Source: Amycolatopsis orientalis DSM 43388 (lineage in GTDB: Bacteria; Actinomycetota; Actinomycetes; Mycobacteriales; Pseudonocardiaceae). Taken from it: 64,000 nt of DNA. The notes beneath the pieces were generated by a model, which was given only the letters and a program-made list of their open reading frames with translations, made no database searches and was not told the origin of the DNA. Location of the stretch: NCBI RefSeq assembly GCF_000411975.1, contig NZ_ASXG01000058.1, positions 1 to 64,000 of the forward strand. The letters are read 5' to 3'. Shown here piece by piece: positions 10,236 through 19,800 of the stretch (the first letter of the stretch is position 1; the number at the start of each line of letters is the position of its first letter). The position numbers and the translations under genes were made by a program.

Positions 10236-11347
10236 CTAGCCGCCCCGGGAAGGCAGTTCGACGACGCCGAATCCCGCCAGCACGGCGACCGCCGCGGCGG
10301 CCGCGAGGATCGCCCAGCTGACCGGATGGCCGAGGTTGAGCGTCCACGCCAGCCCGGCCCGCCGGTGCACGAGGACCGCCGGGTCGCCGCGGTTGGCGTA
10401 GACCATGCCGGCGAGGTGCCAGTACCGGTCGTCGTCTCGCTGCACGCGGCCGGAGTCCTTTTCGCCGGCAGGCAGCCGGTGCCCGGCGTCGCCGGCTCGG
10501 AACGCGAAAGCCACCCACGCGACCACGGCGGCGGCGAGCGGGAGGTAGCTGACGACGGTGGCGCCCGTCGTCGCCGGGACGATCTCCCACACCTCCAGCG
10601 ACGCCACCAGCAAGCTCGCCGCCGCGCAGCCGGCGGTGCCGAACAGCAGCCGCAGCACACCGGCGAGGTAGGCGCGGTATCGGGCGGCCGAGGCGGCCGG
10701 CTGCTCCGCGTCGAGTTCCGGCCGGGCGCGCGGAAGGGCGAGGCCGAGCAGGCCGACGAGCACGATGATCAGCAGCTGCGCGGTGACGGTCGCGAACGCG
10801 CGGGCGACCGTCGTCGCGCTGCGCCGGGCGGAGTCGACGATCATTCCGTTCGGGGTCGGCAACGTCGCGGGCAGGTCGCCGTACCGCCACGCCCCGATCA
10901 CCGCGGTGATCGCGAACAGCACCGCCGCCGGAGCCAGAAGAATCCACTGTGGACGGACGGGGTCGGTGCGCAGCGACGTGTCGGTCGTGACTGCCTGGCT
11001 GGTGCCGGAGTACCAGTCGCCGTCTCGTTTGGCGGCGGCGACCGCGCGGTGTGCTCGCAGCCGAGTCCGCTGCAGACCACGGCGAGAATCGGCGCCGCGA
11101 ACGCCGCGGCCGAGCCCCAGCGCAGCGCGGCCGACGCGAAGGCGACCGACACGAACGCGAGCGCACCGGCCGCCAGGACCCCGCGCGCGTAACGCTGGTG
11201 CGCGCGGACGATCGCCGGTTCCGCCGTGCGCGCCGCCGGGACCCGGACGCCGAACGGAAGCGTCGGCCGGGCCAGTGCGGGCGCCGCCCAGAACGCGGCG
11301 GCCAGCAGCGCGACCAGGGCGAGATCCAGATAGACCGACGACGTCAC
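10236..11347 (-). CDS. DUF1648/DUF5808-type membrane protein with apparent frameshift
   Basis: This is a polytopic membrane protein that reads in two frames. It starts at a GTG at 11347 overlapping the stop of the GntR gene (GTGA). The first frame gives two membrane segments and a PFGVRVP motif, then breaks near 11040-11055. The next frame carries on directly with GDWYSG, LRTDP and further membrane segments, and ends with a DUF5808-like segment (YWHLAGMVYAN, GLAWTLN). Adding one base near CACACCGCGCGG would give one 370-residue protein. Pairing with a YtrA-type GntR is typical of this family. The break could be a sequencing error or a real mutation. Function is unknown. Confidence 0.7.
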
Positions 11348-11739
11348 GGCGCGGCCTTCGCGCGGAAGGACTCCACCACCGCGGCGCAGCGGACGGTCAC
11401 CTCGTCCGCGTCCAGTCCGAGCGCGACCGCTTCGGCGAGGAGGGTGCGGAGGCGTTCTTGCCATTCGTCGGCGTACCCGGGCTCGGCGGGGCCGGACCGC
11501 GCGTCGCGGCGGACCACCGCGCCGCTTTTGCGGGTGATCCGGATCAGGCCCTGCGCGCGAAGCAGGTCGTAGGCCTTGTTCACGGTGTGGAAGTTGACGC
11601 CGAGATCGGCGCCGAGCTGCCGGGTGGACGGCAGCGAATCGCCCTCGGCGAGGTCGCCGTCGGCGATCGCCTCCACGACCCGGTCGCGGATCTGCAGGTA
11701 GATCGGTGTCTCGCGGTCGAGATCCACAGTCAGCAGCAC
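11344..11739 (-). CDS. GntR regulator, YtrA subfamily
   Basis: This 131-residue protein has an N-terminal winged helix (ETPIYLQIRD, LPSTRQLGADLGVNFHTVNKAY) and a short C-terminal helical tail, the compact layout of the YtrA subgroup that usually controls ABC transporters or membrane proteins. I prefer the GTG at 11739, where family proteins begin (VLLTVDLDRE), over an upstream TTG at 11763. It is followed with a 4-nt overlap by the membrane protein, and diverges from an ABC exporter operon that it may also regulate. Confidence 0.85.
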   Translation of the reverse strand: MLLTVDLDRETPIYLQIRDRVVEAIADGDLAEGDSLPSTRQLGADLGVNFHTVNKAYDLLRAQGLIRITRKSGAVVRRDARSGPAEPGYADEWQERLRTLLAEAVALGLDADEVTVRCAAVVESFRAKAAP

Positions 11740-11790
11740 TCGTCCAGGATATCTGCTATACAACTAATAGAACAGATAACTCAGGGGGTG
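11740..11790. promoter_or_regulatory. AT-rich divergent promoter/operator
   Basis: The interval between the GntR gene and the ABC operon is markedly AT-rich for this genome. It contains CTATACAACTAATAG at about 11756-11770, an imperfect dyad with CTAT/ATAG ends, as expected for a YtrA-type operator overlapping both promoters. The ribosome binding site AGGGGG for the plus-strand gene follows. Confidence 0.55.
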
Positions 11791-11796
11791 ACGGCG

Positions 11797-12144
11797 ATGG
11801 CGAAGGCCGAGATCGTCCGCGACCGGCTCCGGGTGCGGTTCGCCTGGTGGGAGCGGCTCGCGGTGTGGCGGGCGGAGATCACGGTTCCACTGGCGCGGAT
11901 CCGGACCGCGGAGACAGTCGACGACCCGCTGGCCCGCACGCGCGGCGGCCGGGCGGGCATCCTGGTCAGCGGGGTGTGCAAGGTCGGGATCTGGGGGCTG
12001 GGCACCGGAACGCGCCAGCTGGTGTCGGTGCGCCGCTCGAAGCCCGCGCTGCGGATCGTCCTCGACGGCGGGAAGGTCGGCGAACTGCTGCTCAGCCTGC
12101 CGGACGCGGCCGGGCTGGCCGAGGCGATCGAGGCGCGCGCATGA
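11797..12144 (+). CDS. Small conserved protein of unknown function, possible PH-like fold
   Basis: This 115-residue protein has no signal or membrane segment. It has alternating beta-strand-like stretches (IVRDRLRVRFAWWERLAVW, AGILVSGVCKVGIWG, LRIVLDGGKV) that suggest a small beta-rich, perhaps PH-like, domain. I do not recognise the family with certainty. The ATG at 11797 is chosen over the GTG at 11788 because AGGGGG is eight bases upstream of it. Its stop overlaps the start of the ABC ATPase (ATGA), so it belongs to the exporter operon. Confidence 0.7.
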   Translation: MAKAEIVRDRLRVRFAWWERLAVWRAEITVPLARIRTAETVDDPLARTRGGRAGILVSGVCKVGIWGLGTGTRQLVSVRRSKPALRIVLDGGKVGELLLSLPDAAGLAEAIEARA

Positions 12145-13022
12145 GCATCGTCGTCGAGAACCTGGCCAAGCGGTTCGGCGCGACGCCCGCCGTCGACGAT
12201 CTGACGTTCTCCGCCGCCCCCGGGGAGATCACCGGGCTCCTCGGCCCGAACGGGTCCGGGAAGACCACCACGATGCGGATGCTCCTCGGCCTGGTCCGGC
12301 CGGACGCCGGGACCGCGACGATCGACGGCCGCCAGTACGCCGACCTGCCGCGTCCGGCGGCCGCCGTCGGCGCGGTGCTCGACGGGGCCGAGCCGCACCC
12401 AGCCTGCTCCGCGCGCGAACACCTCCGCGTCTACGCAGCGATTGCGCGGCTGCCGCGCCGACGGGTCGAAGAACTCTTGGAGCAGCTGGACATGACCGCC
12501 TTCGCCGACCGGCCGTCACGCGGCTACTCCACCGGCATGCGGCGGCGGCTCAGCCTCGCGACCGCGTTGCTCGGCGACCCGCGGGCGCTGGTGCTCGACG
12601 AGCCCGGCAACGGACTCGATCCGCAAGGCACGGTGTGGCTGCGCGACGTGCTGACCGGATTCGCCGCGAACGGCGGCACCGTGCTGATCTCCAGCCACGC
12701 GCTGAGCGAGCTGGAGCAGATCGCCGATCGGGTCGTGGTCCTCCGGGACGGCCGCCTCGTCGCCGCCGGCACCCTCGCCGAACTGTCCGCGACGGCCGCG
12801 CCCGTCGCGCTCGTCCGCTCCCCCGACGCCGGGGAACTCGCCGGCGTGCTGGGCGGAACCGCCGACCGGATCGCGCCGGATCTCCTGCGCGTCACCGGCC
12901 TCCGCACCGCCGAGATCGCGGACCGGGCCGCCGCGGCGGGCCTGCGCGTCCACGAGCTGATCCCGGAAAAACCCGGCCTGGAACAGGTTTTCCTCGCCCT
13001 CGCCTCCGGAGCGCGCCGATGA
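12141..13022 (+). CDS. ABC transporter ATP-binding protein
   Basis: This 293-residue ATPase is of the ABC-2 exporter kind. Walker A is GPNGSGKTT (35-43), the signature is the variant YSTGM (129-133), Walker B is LVLDEP (150-155) with the D-loop at GNGLD, and the H-loop histidine is H186 (ISSH). The C-terminal 70 residues form the extra domain common in this subgroup. It is translationally coupled on both sides (ATGA overlaps) to the small protein and the permease. The GntR upstream suggests a drug or cell-envelope-stress exporter, but the substrate is unknown. Confidence 0.93.
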   Translation: MSIVVENLAKRFGATPAVDDLTFSAAPGEITGLLGPNGSGKTTTMRMLLGLVRPDAGTATIDGRQYADLPRPAAAVGAVLDGAEPHPACSAREHLRVYAAIARLPRRRVEELLEQLDMTAFADRPSRGYSTGMRRRLSLATALLGDPRALVLDEPGNGLDPQGTVWLRDVLTGFAANGGTVLISSHALSELEQIADRVVVLRDGRLVAAGTLAELSATAAPVALVRSPDAGELAGVLGGTADRIAPDLLRVTGLRTAEIADRAAAAGLRVHELIPEKPGLEQVFLALASGARR

Positions 13023-13807
13023 TCGCCGCGGAGCTTCGCCGCCTGCGCGCCACCCGGCTGTGGCTGTGGGCGCTCGGCGCCGCGGCGGTGTGCGGCGGCG
13101 GCCTGGTCGCGCTGATCGGCTTGATCGGCCCGCAGCACGTCCAGCCGCCGATGCCCGGCCTCGACACCGCCGCCGGGGTGCGGAACGTGCTCGGCATGGC
13201 GACGGTGACCGTCCTGTTCCCGGCCGCTTTCGGCACCGTCGCGATGACGTCGGAATACCGGCACCGCACGATCGCCGTCACGTTCCTGTTCGCCCCGCGC
13301 CGCTGGCGGATCCTCGTCGCGAAACTCGCGGCGTTCGCCATCGGCGGCCTCTGCTACGGCCTCGTCACCGCGGCCGCCGCCGGGCTCGCGCTCTACGGAA
13401 GCGCCGCCGTCCACGGAGTGGCCGTCGGGCTCGCACCCGCGACAGTCGCCGAACTGCTGCTCCGGATGGCCGCCGCGATGACGATCTACACCGTGCTGGG
13501 CGTCGGAATCGGTGCGCTGCTGCGGAATCAGGTCGCCGCGCTGGCTGTCGTGATCGGATATCTGTACGTGGTCGAGCTCGCGCTTCTCGCCATCCCCGGC
13601 GTCAACGCGATCTATCCCTGGCTTCCCGGCGGAGCCACCGCGGCGCTCACCGAATTCGGCTACCTCACCGACGCGCTCGCCCAGCAGACCGGCCACCCGA
13701 GCGGACCGCTGCTGCCCGCCGCGGGCGGTGCGCTCGTCCTTCTCGGCTACGCACTCCTCGCGTGCGGACTGGCGGTCGCGTTCCCGCTTCGCCGGGACGT
13801 CACGTGA
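13019..13807 (+). CDS. ABC-2 type permease
   Basis: This integral membrane protein of 262 residues has about six hydrophobic segments and is the partner of the preceding ATPase. It starts by a 4-nt overlap. It contains TSEYRHRTIAVTFLF, the conserved cytoplasmic stretch of ABC-2 permeases between helices 2 and 3. Its 3' end overlaps the convergent ornithine cyclodeaminase-like gene by 8 bp, so no room remains for a separate terminator. Confidence 0.88.
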   Translation: MIAAELRRLRATRLWLWALGAAAVCGGGLVALIGLIGPQHVQPPMPGLDTAAGVRNVLGMATVTVLFPAAFGTVAMTSEYRHRTIAVTFLFAPRRWRILVAKLAAFAIGGLCYGLVTAAAAGLALYGSAAVHGVAVGLAPATVAELLLRMAAAMTIYTVLGVGIGALLRNQVAALAVVIGYLYVVELALLAIPGVNAIYPWLPGGATAALTEFGYLTDALAQQTGHPSGPLLPAAGGALVLLGYALLACGLAVAFPLRRDVT

Positions 13808-14684
13808 AAGCTTCATAGGCAGCCGCGGCGACCACCAGGTCTTCCCAAGCCATCCCGACGCTCTTGAACAGCCGCGGACCCGGCGGCACCGCGAAGCCGC
13901 GCGCCAACGCCGCGAGCGAGATCAGCTCGTCCGCGGCGAGGGCACCGGATTCCATTGCCAGCACTACGTCCCCGGCCTCGCGGGTTGCCGCGCCGATTCC
14001 TTCGACGACCACTGTGGACCGTCCAATCAGGACATCGTCGACTTCCCGCGCCTCCGGTTCGTGCGAGCCGACGGCGATCACCGTGGCGTGCTCGGGCACC
14101 TTCGCGCCGTCGAACACCGGGGTCCGCGACGAGGTGCAGCAGGCGACCAGATCGGCCGAGGACACGTCGTCCGGCGTGCCTGCCCGGGCGAACGGGTACT
14201 GCGCGGCGAAAGCTTCCGTCCGCTCCGGGTTCCGGCCGACCACTGCCACCTCCCGCACCAGCCGCACGGCGCGGAGAGCTTCGATGTGGCTCCGCGCCTG
14301 CGGACCCGTGCCGAACACCACCAGGCGTTCCGCGTCCGGCACGGCCAGCAGGTCCGCGGCCACCGCGGAGACCGCCGCGGTGCGCACCGAGGTGAGGGCG
14401 ACGCCGTCCAGGAGGGCCATCGGGGTGAGCGTCGGGCCGTCCATCAGCAGGTAGTGGCCTTGGATCCGCGGCAGGCCCCGGGCCGGGTTGCCGGGCGCGA
14501 CGGACGCGACCTTGACCCCGGCGTAGCGGTCCCAGAACGCGGGCATGAGCAGGAACTGCCCGGCGGGCACGGGCACGACGGACCGCGGCGGGTCCCGGTC
14601 GGGGTCGAGCCCGCCCGCCAACGCGGCGCGGACGGCGTCGACGGCCTGCTGCGCGGTCGGCCGGGCGTCCAGGAGCACTCGCAC
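13800..14684 (-). CDS. Ornithine cyclodeaminase / mu-crystallin family protein
   Basis: This 294-residue NAD(P)-binding protein of the OCD family deaminates or reduces small amino or imino acids. The Rossmann motif is VVFGTGPQARSH, preceded by the family segment LTSVRTAAVSAVAADLL and followed by ADLVACCTSS and GSHEPEAREVDDVL. The true substrate could be ornithine, alanine or a cyclic imine. The start is probably the GTG at 14684; longer in-frame starts read into the divergent promoter. It is divergent from a FadR-type regulator and a transporter, so these may form one regulon. Confidence 0.82.
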   Translation of the reverse strand: MRVLLDARPTAQQAVDAVRAALAGGLDPDRDPPRSVVPVPAGQFLLMPAFWDRYAGVKVASVAPGNPARGLPRIQGHYLLMDGPTLTPMALLDGVALTSVRTAAVSAVAADLLAVPDAERLVVFGTGPQARSHIEALRAVRLVREVAVVGRNPERTEAFAAQYPFARAGTPDDVSSADLVACCTSSRTPVFDGAKVPEHATVIAVGSHEPEAREVDDVLIGRSTVVVEGIGAATREAGDVVLAMESGALAADELISLAALARGFAVPPGPRLFKSVGMAWEDLVVAAAAYEAFT

Positions 14685-14740
14685 CCCCGGAGCATCGCAC
14701 ACGACCCCGACAGAACCGCTGAGCCGCAGGTCACAACGCC

Positions 14741-14770
14741 TTAGATACAAGGTGGGACGCATGCTAGCGT
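14741..14770 (+). promoter_or_regulatory. Predicted leaderless promoter of the GntR-MFS pair
   Basis: TTAGAT at 14741-14746 and TAGCGT at 14765-14770 are 18 bp apart, and exactly seven bases separate the second box from the GTG start at 14778. The gene has no Shine-Dalgarno sequence, so transcription probably starts at the GTG. Confidence 0.5.
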
Positions 14771-14777
14771 CTTAGCC

Positions 14778-15416
14778 GTGAACGCGTTGAAACCCGCGGC
14801 CGACCGCGCCTACGAGCTGACCAAGGAACTGGTGCTCACCGGCGAGCTGCCCGGCGGGCACCTGTTCAGCGAGGGCGAGATCGCCGAGCGCCTCGGGGTG
14901 AGCCGGACCCCGGTGCGCGAGGCCTTCCTGCGGCTGCAGGTCGAGGGATTGCTCAACCTGATCCCGAAGCGCGGCGCGATCGTCGTGCCGATCACCCCGG
15001 GCGAAGCCGAGGACGTACTCGAAGCCCGCGAAGCTGTCGAAAGCGCGGCAGTACAGCGCTTGGGCCGTCGTCCGGAGCTGATTCCGGCGGCGCTCGAGCA
15101 GCTGCGCGCGGTACTCGACACCCAGCGGCAGCACGCGGAAGCGGGCGACGTGCCCGCGTTCGCCGAAGCCGACGAGCTGTTCCACCGGACGATCGTCGCG
15201 GCCGGCGGCAACGCGCTGCTGCTCAGCTTCTACACCACGCTCGCCGACCGGCAGCGCCGGATGAACGTCCACGCGCTCGGGCCGATCCCGGCTCGGCTGC
15301 CGCAGGTCGTCCGGGAGCACGAAGAACTGTTGAACATCATCGCGGAGGCCGAGACGAAGGCCGACGCCTTCGCCCCGGCCCTGCGAGCACACCTGGATTC
15401 GGTGCACCGTCGATGA
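14778..15416 (+). CDS. GntR regulator, FadR/FCD type
   Basis: This 212-residue protein has a winged helix at about 10-70 (LFSEGEIAERLGVSRTPVREAFLRLQ) and a C-terminal FCD ligand domain with the metal-binding pattern of that fold (EAREAVES, ADELFHRTIV, REHEELLNII). The ligand is probably a small carboxylate. Its stop overlaps the MFS start (ATGA) and it is divergent from the OCD-like gene, so it likely controls both. No Shine-Dalgarno is present; a TAGCGT box lies seven bases before the GTG. Confidence 0.9.
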   Translation: MNALKPAADRAYELTKELVLTGELPGGHLFSEGEIAERLGVSRTPVREAFLRLQVEGLLNLIPKRGAIVVPITPGEAEDVLEAREAVESAAVQRLGRRPELIPAALEQLRAVLDTQRQHAEAGDVPAFAEADELFHRTIVAAGGNALLLSFYTTLADRQRRMNVHALGPIPARLPQVVREHEELLNIIAEAETKADAFAPALRAHLDSVHRR

Positions 15417-16636
15417 CCACTACCGCTGACCGCACTCCCGTGCCCGGAACGCCCGGCACCTCCGCTCGCCCGGCCTGGTTCCCGGCCGCCGCGGCGGTGT
15501 TCGCGTGCGGCTGGGGCGGCAACCAGTTCACCCCGCTGCTCGTGATGTACCACGCCGCGGGATACTCCGCCTTCACCGTCGACGCCCTGCTCGGCGCGTA
15601 CGTCGTCGGCCTCGTGCCCGGGCTGCTGCTGTCCGGCGGACTGTCCAATCGGTACGGTCGCCGCCCGGTGATGTGCACCGGCGCCGCGGTGTCGCTGCTG
15701 GCGAGCGCGCTGCTGGCGCTCGGCCCGCTCGGCGTCGGGTGGATCGCCGCCGGCCGCTTCCTCTCCGGCATCGCGGTCGCGGTCGCGATGGCCGTGGGTT
15801 CGACCTGGATCAAGGAACTCGCCGACGCCGACCCGCACGCCTCGGCCGACACCGGCACCCGGCGCGCCGCGCTGTGCCTCACGCTCGGGCTCGGCATCGG
15901 CCCGGGCGTGGCCGGAGTGCTCGCGCAATGGGGGCCGTGGCCGATGGTCCTCCCCTACCTGGTCCACATCGGACTCGCGCTGGTCTCGCTGGCCGCGGTC
16001 GCGCGCAGCCCGGAAACGCTGGCCGTCCGGACCGGTTCGGTCCGCGCCGCGCTGCCCGCCACCGCGCGGCATCCGCGGTTCCGCCGCGTGATCCTGCCCG
16101 CCGCACCGTGGATCTTCGGCTCGTGCGGCGTGGCCTACGCGATCCTGCCGCAGCTCGTCGAGCACCGGACCGGGTCGTGGGCGCTGGCCTACTCCACCTT
16201 GCTCACCGTCTGCGCGATCGGCGCGGGCGTCGGGATCCAGCCGATCGCCAAGCGGGTCGACCGCGCCACCAGCGCGCGGGCCGTGCTCACCGGGATGACC
16301 GTGCTCTGCGCCGGCCTCGTCTTGAGCGTCTTCGCCGCGGCCGGGGAATCGCCGTGGCTCGCGCTCGGCGCGGCGGTCGTGCTGGGCGCCGCTTACGGCA
16401 TCGTCGTGGTGTCCGGACTGCTCGAATTGCAACGCCTCGCCCGGCCGGACGAAATCGCGGAACTGACCGGCGTGTACTACGCGCTGGCGTATATCGGATT
16501 CCTCTTGCCGTCGCTTTTGGCAGCCCTGAACGGAGTAGCGAGCTACCCGGCGCTGCTCTCCTGCGTCGCTCTGGTCGCCGTCGCGGGAACCCTTGTGGTG
16601 ACCCGGCACTCGCGCCGGCACCTGCCCGCGGACTGA
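15413..16636 (+). CDS. MFS transporter
   Basis: This 407-residue protein has twelve hydrophobic segments. The MFS loop 2-3 signature is GLSNRYGRRPVM and motif-C-like sequence TLGLGIGPGVAGVL lies in helix 5. It resembles small-molecule efflux carriers rather than sugar symporters. It is coupled to the GntR gene by a 4-nt overlap and is followed by a strong hairpin. Confidence 0.85.
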   Translation: MTTTADRTPVPGTPGTSARPAWFPAAAAVFACGWGGNQFTPLLVMYHAAGYSAFTVDALLGAYVVGLVPGLLLSGGLSNRYGRRPVMCTGAAVSLLASALLALGPLGVGWIAAGRFLSGIAVAVAMAVGSTWIKELADADPHASADTGTRRAALCLTLGLGIGPGVAGVLAQWGPWPMVLPYLVHIGLALVSLAAVARSPETLAVRTGSVRAALPATARHPRFRRVILPAAPWIFGSCGVAYAILPQLVEHRTGSWALAYSTLLTVCAIGAGVGIQPIAKRVDRATSARAVLTGMTVLCAGLVLSVFAAAGESPWLALGAAVVLGAAYGIVVVSGLLELQRLARPDEIAELTGVYYALAYIGFLLPSLLAALNGVASYPALLSCVALVAVAGTLVVTRHSRRHLPAD

Positions 16637-16644
16637 CGCCCGAT

Positions 16645-16700
16645 TCCGGCAAACGGGACCGAATGCGCGAGCGCGCGGAAATTCGGTCCCGTTTGCCGGA
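16645..16700. terminator. 20-bp perfect-stem terminator
   Basis: The arms 16645-16664 and 16681-16700 are exact inverted repeats. The 16-nt loop contains GCGC-GAGC-GCGC, which can form an inner stem. TTTGTTT follows the right arm on the plus strand. It ends the GntR-MFS operon before the protease gene. Confidence 0.8.
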
Positions 16701-16844
16701 TTTGTTTCCCACTATTGTCGCTTGTGGAGCGCGAAGGAGTCGGAAAGAGTTCTGGGGCCGGGAAATCGAGCGCGGCACGAATGCGCCCGATTTCGTCGGG
16801 GCCGGTAACTCACGAACCCTTCTAGCAGGAAGTGGGAACTGCAC

Positions 16845-19800
16845 ATGGGGCGTTCCTCGCGATCCGTTCGCGCCCTGGTCATGGCTGCGACCGGCAGCCT
16901 GGTGCTGGCCGGGGCGACCCAGCCGGCGCGGGCTGCCGCACCAGCAGCCGCGGCCGACGCCGCGCCGCAATCGGTGATCGTGGTCCTCGCGGACCAGCTG
17001 CCCAGCGCGCCGCCCACCAAGGCGGCCTCGGACACCCGCCGCGCCAAGGCCACCCAAGAACAGGACTCGGTGCTGGCCAAGCTCACCGGCGCGGCGCCGG
17101 CCAAGGTCAAGCACTTCGCACTGGGCAACGCGTTTTCCGCCACCGTCACGCCCGCGCAGGCCGCGCAGCTCGCGCACGACCCGGCGGTCGCGCAGGTGCT
17201 GCCGGACAGCAAAGTGACGCTGCCGGACGCCAAACCGGGCGCCGCGGCCGCGGCGCCCAAAGCCGGCGGGCCGTCCGCGCAGTCCGCGCCGAACGCGACC
17301 TGCCCGTCCGACCCGGCGAAACCGCTGCTGGAGCCCGAAGCGCTGACCTCGATCCGGGCGTACAGCACCAACGGCGGCAAGAGCGCGTCCGACCTGGCCA
17401 ACGGGGCCGGCGTGAAGGTCGCGTTCCTCGCCGACAACATGGACCCGAACTACGCCGACTTCATCCGTCCCGACGGCAGCCACGTGTTCTCGGACTACCA
17501 GGACTTCTCCGGCGACGGCCCGAACACCACCGACGCCGGCGCCGAGGCCTTCGGCGACGCCTCCTCGATCGCCGCGCAGGGCGTCGTGGTGCACGACCTG
17601 TCGAAGTTCGTCAACGAGAAGCACCCGCTCCCGGCGGGCTGCAACATCGTCGTCAAGGGCGTCGCCCCGGGCGCGAGCCTGGTCGGGCTGAACGTCTTCG
17701 GCAAGACCGCCACGAACTCCGCGGTGCTGCAGGCGATCGACTACGCGGTGACCGTCGACCACGTCGACGTGATCAACGAGTCGCTCGGCCTCAACCAGTA
17801 CCCGGATTCCAGCTCCCGCAACCTGTTCCAGGTCTTCAACGACCAGGCCGTGGCCGCGGGCGTCACGGTAACCGCCTCCAGCGGCGACGCGGGCACCACG
17901 TCCACGATCGGCAGCCCGGCCACCGACCCGCTGGTGATCTCCACCGGCGCGACGACCGACAACCGGCTGTACGCGCAGACCGGCTACGCGGCTTTCGGCT
18001 TCTCCAACGGGAAATGGGTGAGCGACAACATCTCCGCGCTGTCCTCGTCCGGCATCACGCAGAACGGCCGCACCATCGATCTCGTCGCGCCCGGCGAGGG
18101 CAACTGGGCCGACTGCGCGCCGGCGTACTCGGAATGCCGCAACTTCAACACCGTCCCGCAGCCGACCGACCTCGAATCGTTCGGCGGCACCAGCGAATCC
18201 GCCCCGCTCACCGCGGGAGTCGCCGCGCTGGTGATCCAGAGCTACCGCGATTCCCACCACGGCGCGTCGCCGACGCCCGCGCAGGTGAAGCAGATCATCA
18301 CCAGCACCGCACGCGACCTCAACCTCCCGGCCGACGAGCAGGGCGCTGGCCTTCTCGACGCCCGCGCGGCGGTCGAAGCCGCACTTACCGCTCCGGGTTC
18401 GACCGGGGCTCCGGCGGGAGTTTCGTCGAACATCTCGCTCTCGGCGGACCAGCTGACGCTGGAAGGCGCGCCGGGCAGCACGCAGCAGGCTTCGGTGAAC
18501 GTCACCAACTCGGGCACCAAGCCGCTGACGGTCAGCACCGGCACCCGGACGTTCGTCCCGATGGGCACGCAGGCGCAGACCACCGCGTTCGATTCGGCGA
18601 AGCTGCCGACTTTCCCGTATTTCAACGGTACGAACTGGGCATACAAGAAGGTCGCCTTCTCCGTGCCGAACGGCGCGCAGCGGCTGCTGGCGCGGATGGC
18701 CTGGCAGGGCAGCCCGAAGACGGTCAACGGCCAGTCCGTCACCCCGGTGGTGCGGCTGACGCTGCTCGCGCCGGACGGCACGTTCGTCGCCAACAGCCGT
18801 CCGCAGGGCGGGGCCGCGACGGCGAACTACGCCAACGTGGACGTCACGCGCCCGGCCGCGGGCACCTGGACCGCGGTGCTGTACTCGGCGTCCGGACCGG
18901 CCGGCTACACCGGTGACGTCCAGCTGGCGACCACCGCGCAGCGGGCCGTCCCGTACGGCCAGGTGTCGCCGCAGATCCTGGAGCTCAAGCCGGGCCAGAC
19001 GAAGCCGGTGCACGTCTCGCTGCAGACCCCGGCCAGCGGCGGCGACGCGGACTACTCGATCACCTTCGGCAGCTCCGACGGCCACCAGACCACCGTGTCG
19101 GCCGTGCTGCGCGCGCTGATCCCGACCAAGAACGGCCCGGGCGCGTTCAGCGGCACGATCACCGGCGGCAACGCCCGCGCGGTGTCGCCCGCGCAGACGT
19201 TCTCTTACGAATTCGACGTGCCGCGCGGCAAGCGGGACCTCGACGTCGCGGTGAAACTGCAGGATCCGGGCACGCTGCTCGACGGCGTCCTGGTCGACCC
19301 GAACGGCGAACTCGCCGACGTGAACAGCAACGCCTACCTCGATTCGGCCACCACGCTGAAGCAGGGCACCGCGTTGCAGCTCGTCGACGCGAACCCGCTG
19401 CCGGGCCGCTGGCACCTGGTGCTCGTCGTGCAGAACCCGGTGACGGGCAAGCAGCTCGACCAGCCGTTCACCGGCACCGTCGGCTTCGACCAGGTCTCGG
19501 CCAGCGCGCTCGCGCTGCCGCGGTCCGCGTCGCTTCCCGCGGGCAAGGCGGTGACCGTGCCGGTGACGGTGCGCAACACCGGGATCGAGCCGATCGCGAT
19601 CGGCGTCGACGCGCGCACGAACGCCCGGCAAACGCTGCAGCCGCAGCCGATCCAGGGTTCGACCGAGGTCGACCTGCCGGAGCTGAACGCGAACGCGCCG
19701 GTGTACTCGATTCCGCCGGAGACGAGCAAGTTCACCGTCGCGACGTCCTCGACCGTGCCCGCGCAGGCGGAGATCCAGGGCTCGGCGGCGGGCATCGACG

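Noticed and set aside
11706-12140. Longer version of the ABC ATPase starting near 11706
   Set aside because: The upstream part is out of frame with the small protein gene and has no ATPase homology; ATG 12141 fits the family and overlaps as ATGA.
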